From NCBI GenBank assembly GCA_025677835.1, contig JAIXMR010000003.1:434001-498000 (forward strand): 64,000 nt of DNA, written 5' to 3'. Shown piece by piece: positions 50,727-61,535 of the stretch. Under the pieces are notes generated by a model, which saw only the letters and a program-made list of their open reading frames with translations, did no database searches and was not told where the DNA came from. The stretch comes from Sporodiniella umbellata. Its lineage: Eukaryota > Mucoromycota > Mucoromycetes > Mucorales > Rhizopodaceae. The stretch's first letter is position 1. Every line of letters starts with the position of its first letter. A program made the translations under genes and the position numbers.

Positions 50727-52050
50727 GCGTCTTTTTAAAAAAAGGTGGTGAAAATTCCCTGTTAATCTTACTTTAAGAACTCTTTATAATTAGTCAATCT
50801 ATCGTTCCATTCTGCCACCAAGTCCCGCTGCTGAAGATGTGCTATCTCTGGATCTACTGTCTCTTCTTGAAAATCGTCGTCGTCTCCTGTTTTAGGCTTT
50901 CGGGGTGGCATTTTTTTTACCAAGTCTGAGATATTGGTTTTTTGGCTGACAGTTTTCAATTTAGGTTTTGAAATAGGTCTACTTTTCGCTACAGGCTGCA
51001 TGCGATTGTGGAACTCTTTGATCCATTGATTGACATTTTTTTCAATTTCTTTCACGTCTTCGTCTTCCCATTCAGCAGTATCGTCTACTGTAGGTGTCCC
51101 AGATATACCTCGTTCTTTTTGCACATGCTTCAATTTTCCGTCAACTACTGTATAACTACTATCCTCTAATCTCCTATCCAAAACCAATTTACGATAATAG
51201 TTCATACATTGGTAACCGACCTATTGTTCAGCATTTTAGTGCTGTTTACATTCTTCTTAAAAAAAAAAAAAGGTGGTGCTATTTACTCTGTGAGGTATAG
51301 CTACACTGAAAAGGCCCCAAGCCATACCAATCTTCCATCCTTTTGAAATCCATTCATTGTATCTTTCCATAAACAATTGATGCTCTGTATTCGACCAAAT
51401 ACCATTCCTTTGACCATATCCAGGCACAACAAGTCTAAAATAATACGCTTCTGGGTTCTTGATGAAAAAAAAAACAAAAGAAAAAAGCGGTCAGTGCTTT
51501 TTCTATAAAAAAAGTTATATATATATATATATATATACCACACGTCGGGCTTCCCAGGCTTTTATACGAGAAGCCTGCCAAGTTTTGACAACCTCTCTTG
51601 CAAATACATCTTCTCCGGCTCTTTTTCTTTTTTTGGTGGGCGGCTCAGTGACTGAAAGTGTTTTAAACCGGGAAGTTTCTTCATCAAGAAAAGGATTATT
51701 ATTTACACTATCTTCTACTTTGAGTTTTTTTTCTTCAGCAGTAATAGCCTCTGCAAAAGATTCATCATCGTCTAGATCCATTTGACCCTCAGGTGAAGAA
51801 GGTTCATGAGCTGAACATTCAGTCATTTCAATTTCATTTGACTTGCTTTTTCCTTTGTGATCTAACTATTTTTTTCTTTGGGTAAGGATATACAGTCATA
51901 CAACAAATAGACAAAAGAAATATTTACTGGGTCTTCTATTTTCGCCTGTATACTGCTATTACTTTTGGTTTTAGATAAACTCAGTATTTTTGAGGAAGAC
52001 TTTGAAGATTCGGGTACATGGTCTTCTTGTTTTTTAAACCACAAGCTCAT
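49537..52050 (-). CDS. MT-A70 N6-adenine methyltransferase with Myb/SANT domain and PIP box (MTA1/AMT1-like candidate)
   Basis: Eight exons (minus): 52050-51928, 51865-51539, 51457-51287, 51220-50772, 50679-50614, 50566-50049, 49986-49871 and 49815-49537, giving 682 aa in one frame. Order: basic/Ser-rich start; NLS TKKRKR (118-123); Myb/SANT-like domain (about 169-219: GIWSNTEHQLFMERYNEW, then WGLFSVAIPHRVGYQCMNYY across a splice); acidic and basic linkers; PIP box QSTLSRFF (404-411) followed by KKKK; MT-A70 domain from about 455 with catalytic DPPW (493-496), VFVWTHKL, VENLVWFKK and the C-terminal KPPGVYDMIETLLPKAGYNE with FLELWAKK. The ending differs from METTL3, METTL14 and METTL4 as I remember them and resembles the MTA1/AMT1 DNA 6mA group of ciliates and early fungi. 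Domain calls are direct; DNA as substrate is inferred. Confidence 0.86.
51516..51537. repeat. (AT)n tract in methyltransferase intron 2
   Basis: About eleven AT units immediately after the GT donor of intron 51538-51459, so the donor reads GTATATATAT. A second TA-rich tract (50695-50726) lies in intron 4 of the same gene. Confidence 0.9.
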
Positions 52051-52426
52051 GAGGCAAAGAAAAAAAAAAAAAAGCAAAATTTCGATGTCAAAAAAAAAAA
52101 AAAAAACACGAAACTCAGCGCGAGTGTAACCAACTCTCAAAACACATTGCCATTACTTCAAAAACAAATACGAGAAGACGTAACATCTATCTTCTTTTGC
52201 AAAGTTTGTTAAAAACTTAGAGAGACACTGTATTTAATGCCCTTTATACTTGCAGTTAAAAATTGAAAAAGAAATATAAACGAAAGGAAGCCACTTTTGT
52301 CAGTTTGCTCAACTACAGTTTTCTTGACGACTAATTAGAAAAAAAAAAAAGGCCCGTCAAATAGACAGCTACAGAAACCTTAATTTTTTTTTTTTTTCTT
52401 TTTCACCCAACTAAAATAGATATACA
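52051..52426. promoter_or_regulatory. Divergent promoter spacer
   Basis: About 375 bp between the start codons of the methyltransferase (minus) and the zinc-ribbon gene (plus). It contains A-runs close to the methyltransferase start and a T-run about 40 bp before the other ATG. It must hold both promoters; no TATA box is obvious. Confidence 0.45.
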
Positions 52427-53319
52427 ATGACAGCACCTTTGAGAAGCCTGGACGAAGCCCAACCTCTTCTCGGAACATATTTGCTTCAAGGCTGGGTAAA
52501 CCATTTAGCATTTCCCTAGTTTCTCTCTTACGCATTACCTTCTCTCTAGGTCATGACCGACGTTATTTGCCCCGTCAACAATTGTTCCTTTCCACTGATG
52601 AGATCAAAAGATGGATCCATCTCTTTTTGCGTTCATCACGATCCCTTACCCAGTGGCGTTGTGAGAAAAGCAGCACCAGTACCTGTAAAGAAACCTGAAA
52701 CTGAAACAGCAGATCTTGGCATGGTGGATGAGCTTGCCATTCGACGTCAACGCAGAGAGCAATCATCAAAAGCTTCTCAAATCATTGGACAGAAACTGTT
52801 GCAAAAGTGGGCACTTTTAAACGAGCATTGCCCTAGCGAAACCTGTTTTGGCGTAGGTGGTCTCTTGTTTAATCTAAACGTTCTCATCATTTCTTTTTTT
52901 TCCAACAGATTCCTTTATTGCGCCATCCTACTACAAAGAAAATGTACTGCGTTATTTGTGAGAAATATATTGGTGTTGAGGAACAAGAGACAGAGCAACA
53001 GCCACCTATATCAGTCCCAGTCAAAACAGTACCTGAAACCTTGCCTATCATTGACTCCAAGAGAAACATGGAGAACAAAGAAAGATACATAGAGCCAACA
53101 ATAGAAAGAAAAGAAGTAATCAAGAGACAAAAAACCAAGATGCTAAACACACAGCCTGTTCTGTCTACACTTTCTGAAAAAATGGATTATTTAAGCAAAC
53201 AGTTAGAATCGACTTTTAATCCGGTAGAGGTCACGCAAATACTCAAATCTATCAAAGCTTGCGCCAACGCAGCAAAGGCACTTGTTGAAGCCGAAAACGT
53301 GTTTAATAAAAACATTTAA
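52427..53319 (+). CDS. Zinc-ribbon protein of ZNRD2/SSSCA1 (Sjogren autoantigen 1) type
   Basis: Exons 52427-52495, 52550-52852 and 52909-53319 give 260 aa. Two copies of the SSSCA1 module are visible: YLLQGWVMTDVICPVNNC with SFPLMRSKDG and a C/H pair (FCVHHD), and KLLQKWALLNEHCPSETC with GIPLLRHPTTKKMYCVIC. Each should bind one zinc. The C-terminal third is a polar linker then helices (STLSEKMDYLSKQLEST, KSIKACANAAKALVEAEN). The human protein has one such module and is linked to centromere and tankyrase biology; the fungal role is unknown. Confidence 0.85.
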
Positions 53320-53384
53320 AAAGCTTGTTTATTTCTTTTTTTTTTTTTTTTTTTTTTCGTTTTTTTTTTTTTTTTTTTTTTTAA

Positions 53385-54972
53385 ATGTTTCCACCAATTT
53401 TAAGAAACAGCCGTCCTCTTATTTTTAGGCACACATGGGTCCGTCCAAGTAGACAAATAAATTATACACTATCAAGATCATTTCATGCCAGCCATCGATC
53501 GCAAGTGCCTATATTGCCTCTTCCAGCTTTTGTTCTTGCACTCAAGACTGGGCAGCTAGTGACTTATGTCACGGCGCTATCTAGACTATCCCTTACACTG
53601 GCAGCAGGCATGTCAAAAAGAAAAGGAAAGATAGCCAGGGCTGTGGTAAAATTAGCAGCCAGTATTCCATTATTTGGTGTGGCCTCGATGTTGGTAGTCG
53701 GTCTGGACGAGGCACCCAATACATCTAGAATCAGACTCGCTTACTTGAATAAGGAAGAGCAAAAGGAGATGATAGATAGCACCTTTGAGGTTCTGATCAA
53801 AACATATTCTGAAAACGTAGCTCCTCAAAACTCAAAAGAAGTTCAGTGGCTACAGAAAATCGTAGATAGACTGGCCGCTGTGGCTGTGGACGATGTGCGT
53901 GATCCTGTACGACATTATTATGGAAAGAACAATGAACCTCAGGAAAAGAATGGATGTCTAGTGGTTCCTTCAAACGATATTGAGACAATTGCAAGAAGTA
54001 CTGACGTGGTTCAAGTATCCGAAAAACAGCAAAAATACAAGGTGGAATACATCAGCGGTGAGGATACCGTCAATGCGTTATGCATAGGAAACAATTTCAT
54101 CGTATTTGAACCAATGGCTCATCTTTCTGAATTTGATGAGCATAAAATGGCAGCTATTTTGGCTCATGAAATGGCACATTCACTTCAAAGTCATTTTGTT
54201 GAAAAACATGGCCTGGTTGCTTTTGTGTCTACAATAGGTGATATTTCTAGAGCAGTGCTTTGGCCCATCACTTTTTCTTTGGGACCGTAAGTGAATAAAT
54301 GGATGAGGGACTTGTAAAAAAAAAAAAAAAAACGACGCCAATTGATTCTCTATTAGCTATTTTAATGACAGTATCGACCGGTTCATGAGTTGGCTGACGT
54401 TAGAAAATTGTGAAAAAGGTTACAATCGACAGTTAGAAAGAGAGGTAACACAGAAACCAACGTGGTTACACATGAGTTTATTTTCTTTTGGGATATCATT
54501 TTAGGCTGATCTTGTAGGTCTCAAGCTGATGGCGAAAGCAGGGTACGACCCTCGGCGCGCAATTGAGGTTTGGAAGTCTATACATAAAGTAGAAAAGCTT
54601 ATAGAGAGTGATGCCAAAGCAGAGGAAAAAGCAGATATAGAAGAAGAGGATTGGGCAATGGGTTTTGACGATTGGTTTGGAGGCACACATCCACCTACTG
54701 AAGCCAGAATAGAATACTTGACAAGCCATTTAAGTAAAGCCATGCACATTTACGAGAAATCTATAGAGATCAATGGTCAACCCAGTCTGATGGGAGAACG
54801 GGAGAGTACAGGGCAGAAAACCGAGAGTGACGAAACGAAGGATAGAGTGAAGATAAAAGTAGTAAAAGAAGATAACAGAGTGAGAATAGCCCTTGAGGAG
54901 GAGCCTAAGGCACAAGTGGTGATGGAAAAGCAGTCTTGCGCCCGGTTAAGAAAACCTGTGCTTGTCAACTGA
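53385..54972 (+). CDS. OMA1-type mitochondrial M48 metalloprotease
   Basis: Inner-membrane stress protease. Exons 53385-54286, 54357-54444 and 54505-54972 give 485 aa. The N-terminus is Arg-rich without acids (MFPPILRNSRPLIFRHTWVR), a mitochondrial presequence. One membrane helix follows (LAASIPLFGVASMLVVGL). The zinc site is ILAHEMAHSLQSH (HEMAH), and the third ligand lies in EREADLVGLKLMAKAGYDP, assembled across the last splice. THPPTEARIEYL is a typical downstream block. A charged 60-residue C-terminal tail ends KPVLVN. It starts 66 bp after the previous stop, preceded by two long T-runs. Confidence 0.92.
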
Positions 54973-55102
54973 TCAACTAAAAAAAAGTAACACAGAATAA
55001 ACCCTATACCGATTACAAGTTTTTCTCTTGTTTTCTTTTCTTTATTTGAAAAACAGAAAAACAAACAACAGCTTCCTTTTATTTTTATTTTTTGACATTG
55101 CG

Positions 55103-55669
55103 ATGGTTCTATTACAGCCCAACGAAATACATCCCAACCATACACAAAAGCTTTTAGAAAGGTTAGGTGATTGGAGAAAGGGAATCTGTCCCAACGGGGC
55201 GCTTGCCAACCAGCCCTGTTTTGTACTTGAAACGATGCCACAGATAACGATGTTGTATTCTAACCAAAACGACTATGTTACGACGGAAATTGTATCTGAA
55301 TCTGTTTGGACCGACTGCTTGGTGGAGTCTGGAGCGATTACGACCATGAACGATGACAGTTTGATACAGTCCCTCTCAAATTTTTACATGATGTTTCATT
55401 CTTATGAAAAAAATCGATCCACTCGGTGTACACTCCATTCACTTCAGATAGATAAACAGGCAGTATTTAATGTTGACAGAATCATGCGACCTACTGAGGA
55501 TCTAAAGGAATCTATACTTGAAATTCAAAAACAATCCAACAGCAATAAACAATGGGCTTCTCTTTTACATCTATGGAACGAATTTGGCTATTTTTGGCCA
55601 CGCAAGATTATGTTGGGTAAAGTCAAAGATGTTTTCAAGAAAGAAAACATGTCAAAAAAAAAAAAAAAA

Positions 55670-55766
<97 letters not shown>

Positions 55767-57168
55767 AAACTTGAAGAATCCGTGTATTTTTTTTTTTTTT
55801 ATTTATTATTTTTTTGCTTGTTTGTATGGGAAGAATATAGGTTATAGACAACATCTTTCGAAATCGTATACGTTCAGTAATAATTCAGAAAGTACTGGTC
55901 AATTTTATAAAGCGTTGGAGTATTTGAAACAGGCCCACGGGGAAAAAGAACGAATGAAGGCCAATTTGGAGTATGAATTTTTGAATGATTGTAGTATTGT
56001 GGCTCGATTGGATCTGGCACCTCTTCATGATTTTTTTAGCGAGCCTTACCGATCCATGGTCTATAGTATGATCCAGCTGAGGTTTACACAGATTGTGTCC
56101 AATAAACCAATCCAGGTCTATAATGTGGCCACGGATAGTTTTCTTTGCTGGGATCCTATGTTGAAGCAAAGGATGGCTGAAAAAGACCATCGTTTCTTGA
56201 TCCGGTCTATTCCTGCAGAGCAATTGAAAGAAGTAGACATATCGCGCTATCTTTGGAAATTGAGCTGGTCTCCTTTTACAGAGAAACAGGCACCGACAGA
56301 AATTCTAAACGGATCCAGTAAGGTATATATCCAGCCTGCTGATCCGCTTCCTCAACATCCCCCACTGCCTCTGACGATGCTTTCCTGCCGACCTGCTAAA
56401 TATGACGAGATGAGTACTCAGGAACTTCATTTTTCTCGAATCAAGGCTCTCCGACTGTTGGTACCTGATGCAGGTAGCTATGAAAAGTCAGGCTGGTCTC
56501 TGGAATATCCCAACAATCGACTCAAGTACGTTACTGACTATCAACAGAACCTCAAGCTTAATATCAATGAACACCTTCGAAGAATCAAGCCAGTATTAGA
56601 AGGCGATGACATTCAGTTTCAACAGGTTGGTTTGTTGACCGCATTCTATCCAGTGGAGAAAACAGCACACGGCCATCTACTGAAACCCAATGCAAGCTCA
56701 AGAAACAATGTGTTGTGTATTGATGAAGACATTATTCAAGAAAGATATGGTCAGAGTACGATTTGGAGAATCCAGTTTCCTGAACATACTACAGAATCGA
56801 TACCGAGTATTTCCAAAGTGTTTGGCTTTGAAAGTGGAGGCAAGTAGTTCTTTTATTTTCATGGATACATATTGATATCCCATCTAGGCGAATCCATCTC
56901 TCAAACCTCCTTTGTTTCTGAAATTCAACCTGTGGTATCGCCTATCGATGAACGAAAACTAAGAAGAGTGCAGTCGTTTAGTTCGTTTGAGTCCGGAATG
57001 AGCCACCGTACCAACAAAGCACCTTATTTTGAAAACCTTGTCACAGGAAAACTGACCACCAAATTGATGTCTCAGTTTGTAAAGAAGGTCACACTCGATC
57101 CATTAGCACAACTTGTTAAACCACAAAGACCTAAACGAAATACCAAAGCGCATCGCATGTCTCCCTAA
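55103..57168 (+). CDS. Uncharacterised 597-aa protein, possibly MACPF-like
   Basis: Exons 55103-55616, 55841-56839 and 56888-57168 give 597 aa. I do not recognise it with confidence. The block LWNEFGYFWPRKIMLGYRQH (joined by the first splice) resembles the strand region in fungal MACPF-like proteins, but that is a weak memory. No signal peptide or transmembrane helix is seen. The C-terminal roughly 90 residues are basic and Ser-rich. Intron 1 (55617-55840) contains a 94-bp (GA)n tract. Intron 2 (56840-56887) begins GCAAGT: a GT cut two bases later gives a frame with an early stop, while the GC cut gives FESGGESISQTS. Confidence 0.7.
55671..55764. repeat. (GA)n microsatellite, 94 bp
   Basis: Nearly perfect GA repeat with one CA interruption (55679-55680), wholly inside intron 1 of the 597-aa gene. 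It is preceded by a 17-A run and followed by a T-run. Confidence 0.95.
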
Positions 57169-57498
57169 TACCTTTGTCGTTCGCAGTAAAAAAAAAAAAC
57201 CAAAAAAAAAAAAAAAGAAAAAGCAACCATTGGCTACTTAAAATGCGCACAATACGATACGCCCTAGACAACAAAAGAAGAGAATAAAACAGATAAAATC
57301 ATTACCAAAAATGAGGAAAACCAACAGTCTATAGGCTTTGTTTTTTTTTTTTTTTTTTTTGGGTTTTTTTCTACACTCCACTAAAACAAAAGCAAATACG
57401 GATCTTCCAAAGAGCTGATGTGACAGGCATTTTTCTTTATCTGTCCAGTAACAAATTTCATATCTCTATTTTTTTTTGGAATCGATTTATAAACTGTG
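57169..57498. other. Intergenic between 597-aa gene and EXO1
   Basis: About 330 bp with A-runs just after the upstream stop and a T-run at about 57341-57360 before the EXO1 start. No gene seen. Confidence 0.45.
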
Positions 57499-59161
57499 AT
57501 GGGCATCACTGGTTTACTTCCTCTTTTAACACCCGTTTCAACATCGGTGCATATCAAAGAGTATGCAGGAAAGACAGTAGCGATTGACGGCCATTGTTGG
57601 CTTCATAAAGGTGCCTTTTCTTGTGCGATGGAACTTGCATTAAAGCAGCCCACAACAAAGTAAGAATTCAGCCCTCAACCAAAAAAAAAAAAAAAAAAAA
57701 AACACGCTCCTTATACTCCTTTATGAATAGATATGTGACCCATTTCAAAAAGATGATTCAGATGCTACAATTCTATAAAGTGATTCCTTTGGTTGTTTTT
57801 GATGGTAAAGCCTTACCGATGAAACAAGAAACGAATCAAAAACGCGCAGAGTAAGATATTTTTTTTTTTTTTGTATAAAAGAAAAACAGACAGTGAAAGA
57901 CTTTGTAAACAGAAGGCGAAAAAAGGCATTAGAAGCTGGTATGAAACATATTGCGTTGGGTCAACGTAAAGAGGCTATGGGTTACTTTCAACAGTCAGTG
58001 AGTGTGAGTGAAGCGATGGTGCAAGAAGTAATCAAAGTAAATAGAATATCTAAAGTGAGATCCCAATCGATTTATAACCATGTGTACAGAGTTTGGATCA
58101 GATGGGAGTCAAGAGTATTATTGCCCCTTATGAAGCCGATCCTCAACTGGCCTATGTGCTTAAAAAAGGCTATGCGCAGGCGATTGTGACTGAAGATTCT
58201 GATCTGTTAGCGTTCGGTTGTGCTACAGTGATTTTCAAACTGAATCCGTTTGGTGAAGGCACACGTATTTGCTTTAAAGACATTGAGAATGTGATGGATA
58301 TCCATCCCTTTGACGTATCTACCCTAAGGCATGTCTGTATGCTTTCGGGGTGTGACTACCTTTCTTCTCTGAAAGGCATCGGTCTCAAAACAGCCATCTC
58401 GCTGGTGCGACGGAACAGAGAGACTGCCAAGGTAAAAAAAAAAAAAAAAAAAAAAAAATGCTTGTCACGAGCGATCCTCTTACACGACGGATAGATTATG
58501 AAAACACTTCGTTTCAAGTCTGATATTGCAGTCTATGCTGAACAGTTTCCACGCGCCGAAAGTGCCTTTCTCTATCAATATGTTTATGATGCTCCCTCCC
58601 GTCGTTTTGTTCGTTTGAACAATGTACCGGAAAGTTTTAATCAAGACTATCTTTACTCACTCGGGAGTTGTCCTCCTACATCAGACACGACTGTACCCAA
58701 GGTTTATATGAGCCCACAAGAGGTCAAGTCAAACAAAGAAAACATCCCTGTAAGTACTGCCGTTTTTTTTTTTTTTTTTTTTTTTTCTTTAAAAAGACTA
58801 ATCCTTACCCAAGCCCTGGCTCAAGTTTGAAAAAACAAAAGAGACCGACGTCAAGCAAGCAAAGCAAGAACCTTCAAACAAGACTGGATCTGTAGTAGAA
58901 AGGTTCAAGCAGATGATTCAAAACAAGGTCAAAGAGACAAAACCAACGCCACTTTTAGTACGCGGATATTCTTTTTCCGACTCACTCCCTTCCTTGACTT
59001 CAAGTGCTTCTTCTGAAGCAACCCAAGAAGAACCTGCGACCGATACAACAAAAACACCACTTTCTCATCCCAAACGTCCACGCGATAGTCAAGACGATCT
59101 TTCCTTTGTGGGTCGAAAACGCGTTTTAGGCACTATCACCAATACCCATGCTATCCTTTAA
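57499..59161 (+). CDS. EXO1: Exonuclease 1 (Rad2/XPG family)
   Basis: 5'-3' exonuclease/flap nuclease of mismatch repair and end resection. Exons 57499-57659, 57731-57850, 57916-58036, 58090-58431, 58495-58749 and 58826-59161 give 444 aa. The N-terminus is [20 protein letters not shown] with [16 protein letters not shown] (N-nuclease domain, Asp). The I-nuclease block is [18 protein letters not shown], then [12 protein letters not shown] and the helix-hairpin [19 protein letters not shown]. The C-terminal 110 residues are Ser-rich and disordered. The last intron is inferred from a CTAAT branch site and the CTCAAG acceptor; using the earlier AAAAAG acceptor would end the protein after about 33 codons. 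Shorter than animal EXO1. Confidence 0.9.
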
Positions 59162-59300
59162 AGTTTTCCTTTTATATGTGTAATATACACACTTCTTTTG
59201 ATTTTAGCCTTTTACGTGTATGTAGATATAGATATCCATGTTTTTGTTTTTAATAGTAATAAAAAGGTTTCCTCTCCTCCTCCTCCTTTTTTTTTTTTTT

Positions 59301-60181
59301 TTACATGAAATCTTCCTCTGCAGCGTTGACGTCTTCTACATCTGTATGTCTCCAATTGGATTTCATCTGTGAAGGATCAAAGAGGTCATTGATTTCTTTT
59401 TCAGCTCTTCTTTTTTCCTCTGCTAATTTCTGAACATGTTCTTTCTAAAAGAGAGAGAGAGAGATGAGGCTTTGACAAACCAAAAAAAAAAAAAAAAAAA
59501 AAAGAGAGAGAGATTACCTTGGCGAATTCTTCCATTCTTGCGTTCTTTCGATCGATTTTTTCTCTTTGGACTTTTTCTTGTAAAAGATCAGGAAATCGTT
59601 CGACTTTAGTTTTATTGAGACGATTGACGACCTCGTTGATTCTCTTTTCAACAAAGATCCGCTTGACTTTCTTTGGGTGATGAAAAGTGACCTGACCTGT
59701 TTCCATGCCAGGGGTCTTTTTGAGATTATCCCAAGGAGTGTAGATGACTTGGATTCCATTCTTTTTGTTGCCTTCGATGCTGTTTGCTTTCACTAACTGA
59801 GCACAGTCCTCGACTACCTGGGGTGGGATATCTAACCAGGTTTGGCCTGGCTGTAGACGTACATAGACGTGTGCACTGGACAATTTGTCCACATGAAACT
59901 AGACGGTTGGCATCAGTCGAAAGACGCTACTGTCGCTGTCTTACCCAGATATCTTCAGGAAAACCATACTGAATCAAATCATCGTCTAAGCAAAGAATCC
60001 ATCAATATATACATGTATAAAAGAGTGACAGATAGAAAAGCGTGGCTTGTGTTTCTTTACTCTCATATTTATCTTTTCCCATATAGATGGTCACAGGAGG
60101 ATCAACAACTAAAAGAAATAGGTTGGATTGGATACGTATACGTTCATCCTAGTTACTATTGCTTGTGTAATACAACACCAT
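59301..60181 (-). CDS. CCDC25 homologue (NFACT-R domain protein)
   Basis: Exons (minus) 60181-60157, 60108-60061, 59985-59945, 59898-59518 and 59444-59301 give 212 aa, nearly the human length (208). It starts [20 protein letters not shown], then [14 protein letters not shown] and [20 protein letters not shown], followed by [12 protein letters not shown] and [15 protein letters not shown], all near-identical to CCDC25. The second half is a charged coiled coil. NFACT-R modules bind nucleic acid or ribosomes; human CCDC25 is described as a DNA sensor at the membrane. The role in fungi is unknown. The first three exons are short (25, 48 and 41 nt). Confidence 0.92.
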
Positions 60182-60350
60182 CTTTTTTTTAAAAAAAAAA
60201 AAAAAAATTTACGAAAGAAAGTAAAAGTGAATGATGTTCAAGCCAGATTTAAAAAGGATGTTACACAACCATGCTACTGTGTGCGTGGGTTATTTTCCCG
60301 AAGGGTAGGGGTAAGCGTTTACTATGTACAAGGTATATTTACAAAGGAAG

Positions 60351-60383
<33 letters not shown>

Positions 60384-60386
60384 GGG

Positions 60387-61232
60387 TTAACTGTGTTGTT
60401 GCCAGCCTTGACGAGAGCGTGGATGGTATTTGAGGTAGAGACAGGCTCGATCGCACCAACCGCCGGGCATACAACAAGGAAAGCAAGATCGCCAGAGCTT
60501 TTGCCAAAGACCAGGGTTAAGTTCGATGCTTTTAAAAGACGAAGGCCGGGGACGGTTGAAGAGACTCCCGGCATCGTGATGGGTGGTGGAAAGGATGCTT
60601 TGGCCATCATCGCTTTCAGGGTAAGAACCGTTCAACAAGGTTTTCAAGGCTTGAGGGTGATCGTGTAAAAGACGTTGGAGGTCTTCATGGATCATCAAGC
60701 CCGAGATCACCAAGGCAGAAAGCCAGCCACTGTCCTGAACAGGTTTAAATGGGTTATGTTCGGTCTTTGGATGACGGGCGGTGTCGATCCTGAAAGAGGT
60801 ATCGTTCAATTGGGCTACCAGGCTGTAGGGGCTGTAACAGTTGAGAGTATAGCTATTGCCTTCTTTGAAAGGGATCAACTTCCATTGATAACGTTCCTCT
60901 CTGAACGAAAACCAAAACTCGTCGGTGGATAAAAGCCATTGGGTCTCTTTTGATCCCAAAGTGATCCCCTGGGCTTCTCTTTTCACAACACCCCACACAA
61001 TCTGCCCACTCGGATGGTACAGCGTCTGTTCGTTGTAGAGGTAAACAGTCTGTTCGTTGTGGCTGAGGGTCATCCGGTGGCTATCGCTGTTACTATTTCC
61101 AGTCGCCACTTTCAATTCTATCCCTGCCTGCGTGGCGGAGGGTAACGTCGCTGTCGGGTAAGCCTCACTGGAAAGTGTAGGTCTCGGTCGTGTCAGGTCA
61201 TGCTCTTTGGTAATAATGTTGGAAAAAGTCAT
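60387..61232 (-). CDS. Uncharacterised 281-aa protein
   Basis: Intronless frame with ATG at 61232. I do not recognise it securely. Residues about 50-160 alternate hydrophobic and polar residues as in a beta-sheet protein (MTLSHNEQTVYLYNEQTLYH, FWFSFREERYQWKLIPF, YSPYSLVAQLNDTSFRID), vaguely like tubby/LURP-one-like folds. The C-terminus is Cys-rich (SCFPCCMPGGWCDRACLYL), a possible palmitoylation or metal-binding patch, as in scramblase-like proteins. Codon use is more GC-rich than in the surrounding genes. It lies divergently from IF1. Confidence 0.65.
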   Translation of the reverse strand: MTFSNIITKEHDLTRPRPTLSSEAYPTATLPSATQAGIELKVATGNSNSDSHRMTLSHNEQTVYLYNEQTLYHPSGQIVWGVVKREAQGITLGSKETQWLLSTDEFWFSFREERYQWKLIPFKEGNSYTLNCYSPYSLVAQLNDTSFRIDTARHPKTEHNPFKPVQDSGWLSALVISGLMIHEDLQRLLHDHPQALKTLLNGSYPESDDGQSILSTTHHDAGSLFNRPRPSSFKSIELNPGLWQKLWRSCFPCCMPGGWCDRACLYLKYHPRSRQGWQQHS

Positions 61233-61252
61233 TTCGCTAGAAAAAAAAATAG

Positions 61253-61288
<36 letters not shown>

Positions 61289-61503
61289 AACGGTTCGCCA
61301 GTCTATTTTAAATGAACGTTACACGCACTCCATCCAGAAGAAAATCATTCATCTGCTTTGGGTCGGACCATCAAATCACTTGAGAACCATCAATGCCACC
61401 CTCGCTTGGAGGTCTCTTGGTGGGAGAGAGAAAGCCAACGCGTCTTTTGATACCGCAACGTCCTCTGGACAATAGAAACCAAGTCACTCTATGACGTGAG
61501 CAC

Positions 61504-61535
<32 letters not shown>

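Noticed and set aside
50768..51826. Separate Myb-only gene ending at EFLK with its own stop
   Set aside because: The stop lies inside a good GTAAG donor, and phase-matched exons lead straight into the MT-A70 domain; a single fused gene explains all frames.
60201..60386. Upstream exon for the 281-aa or CCDC25 gene
   Set aside because: The segment is A-rich with short frames only; both neighbouring genes are complete without it.
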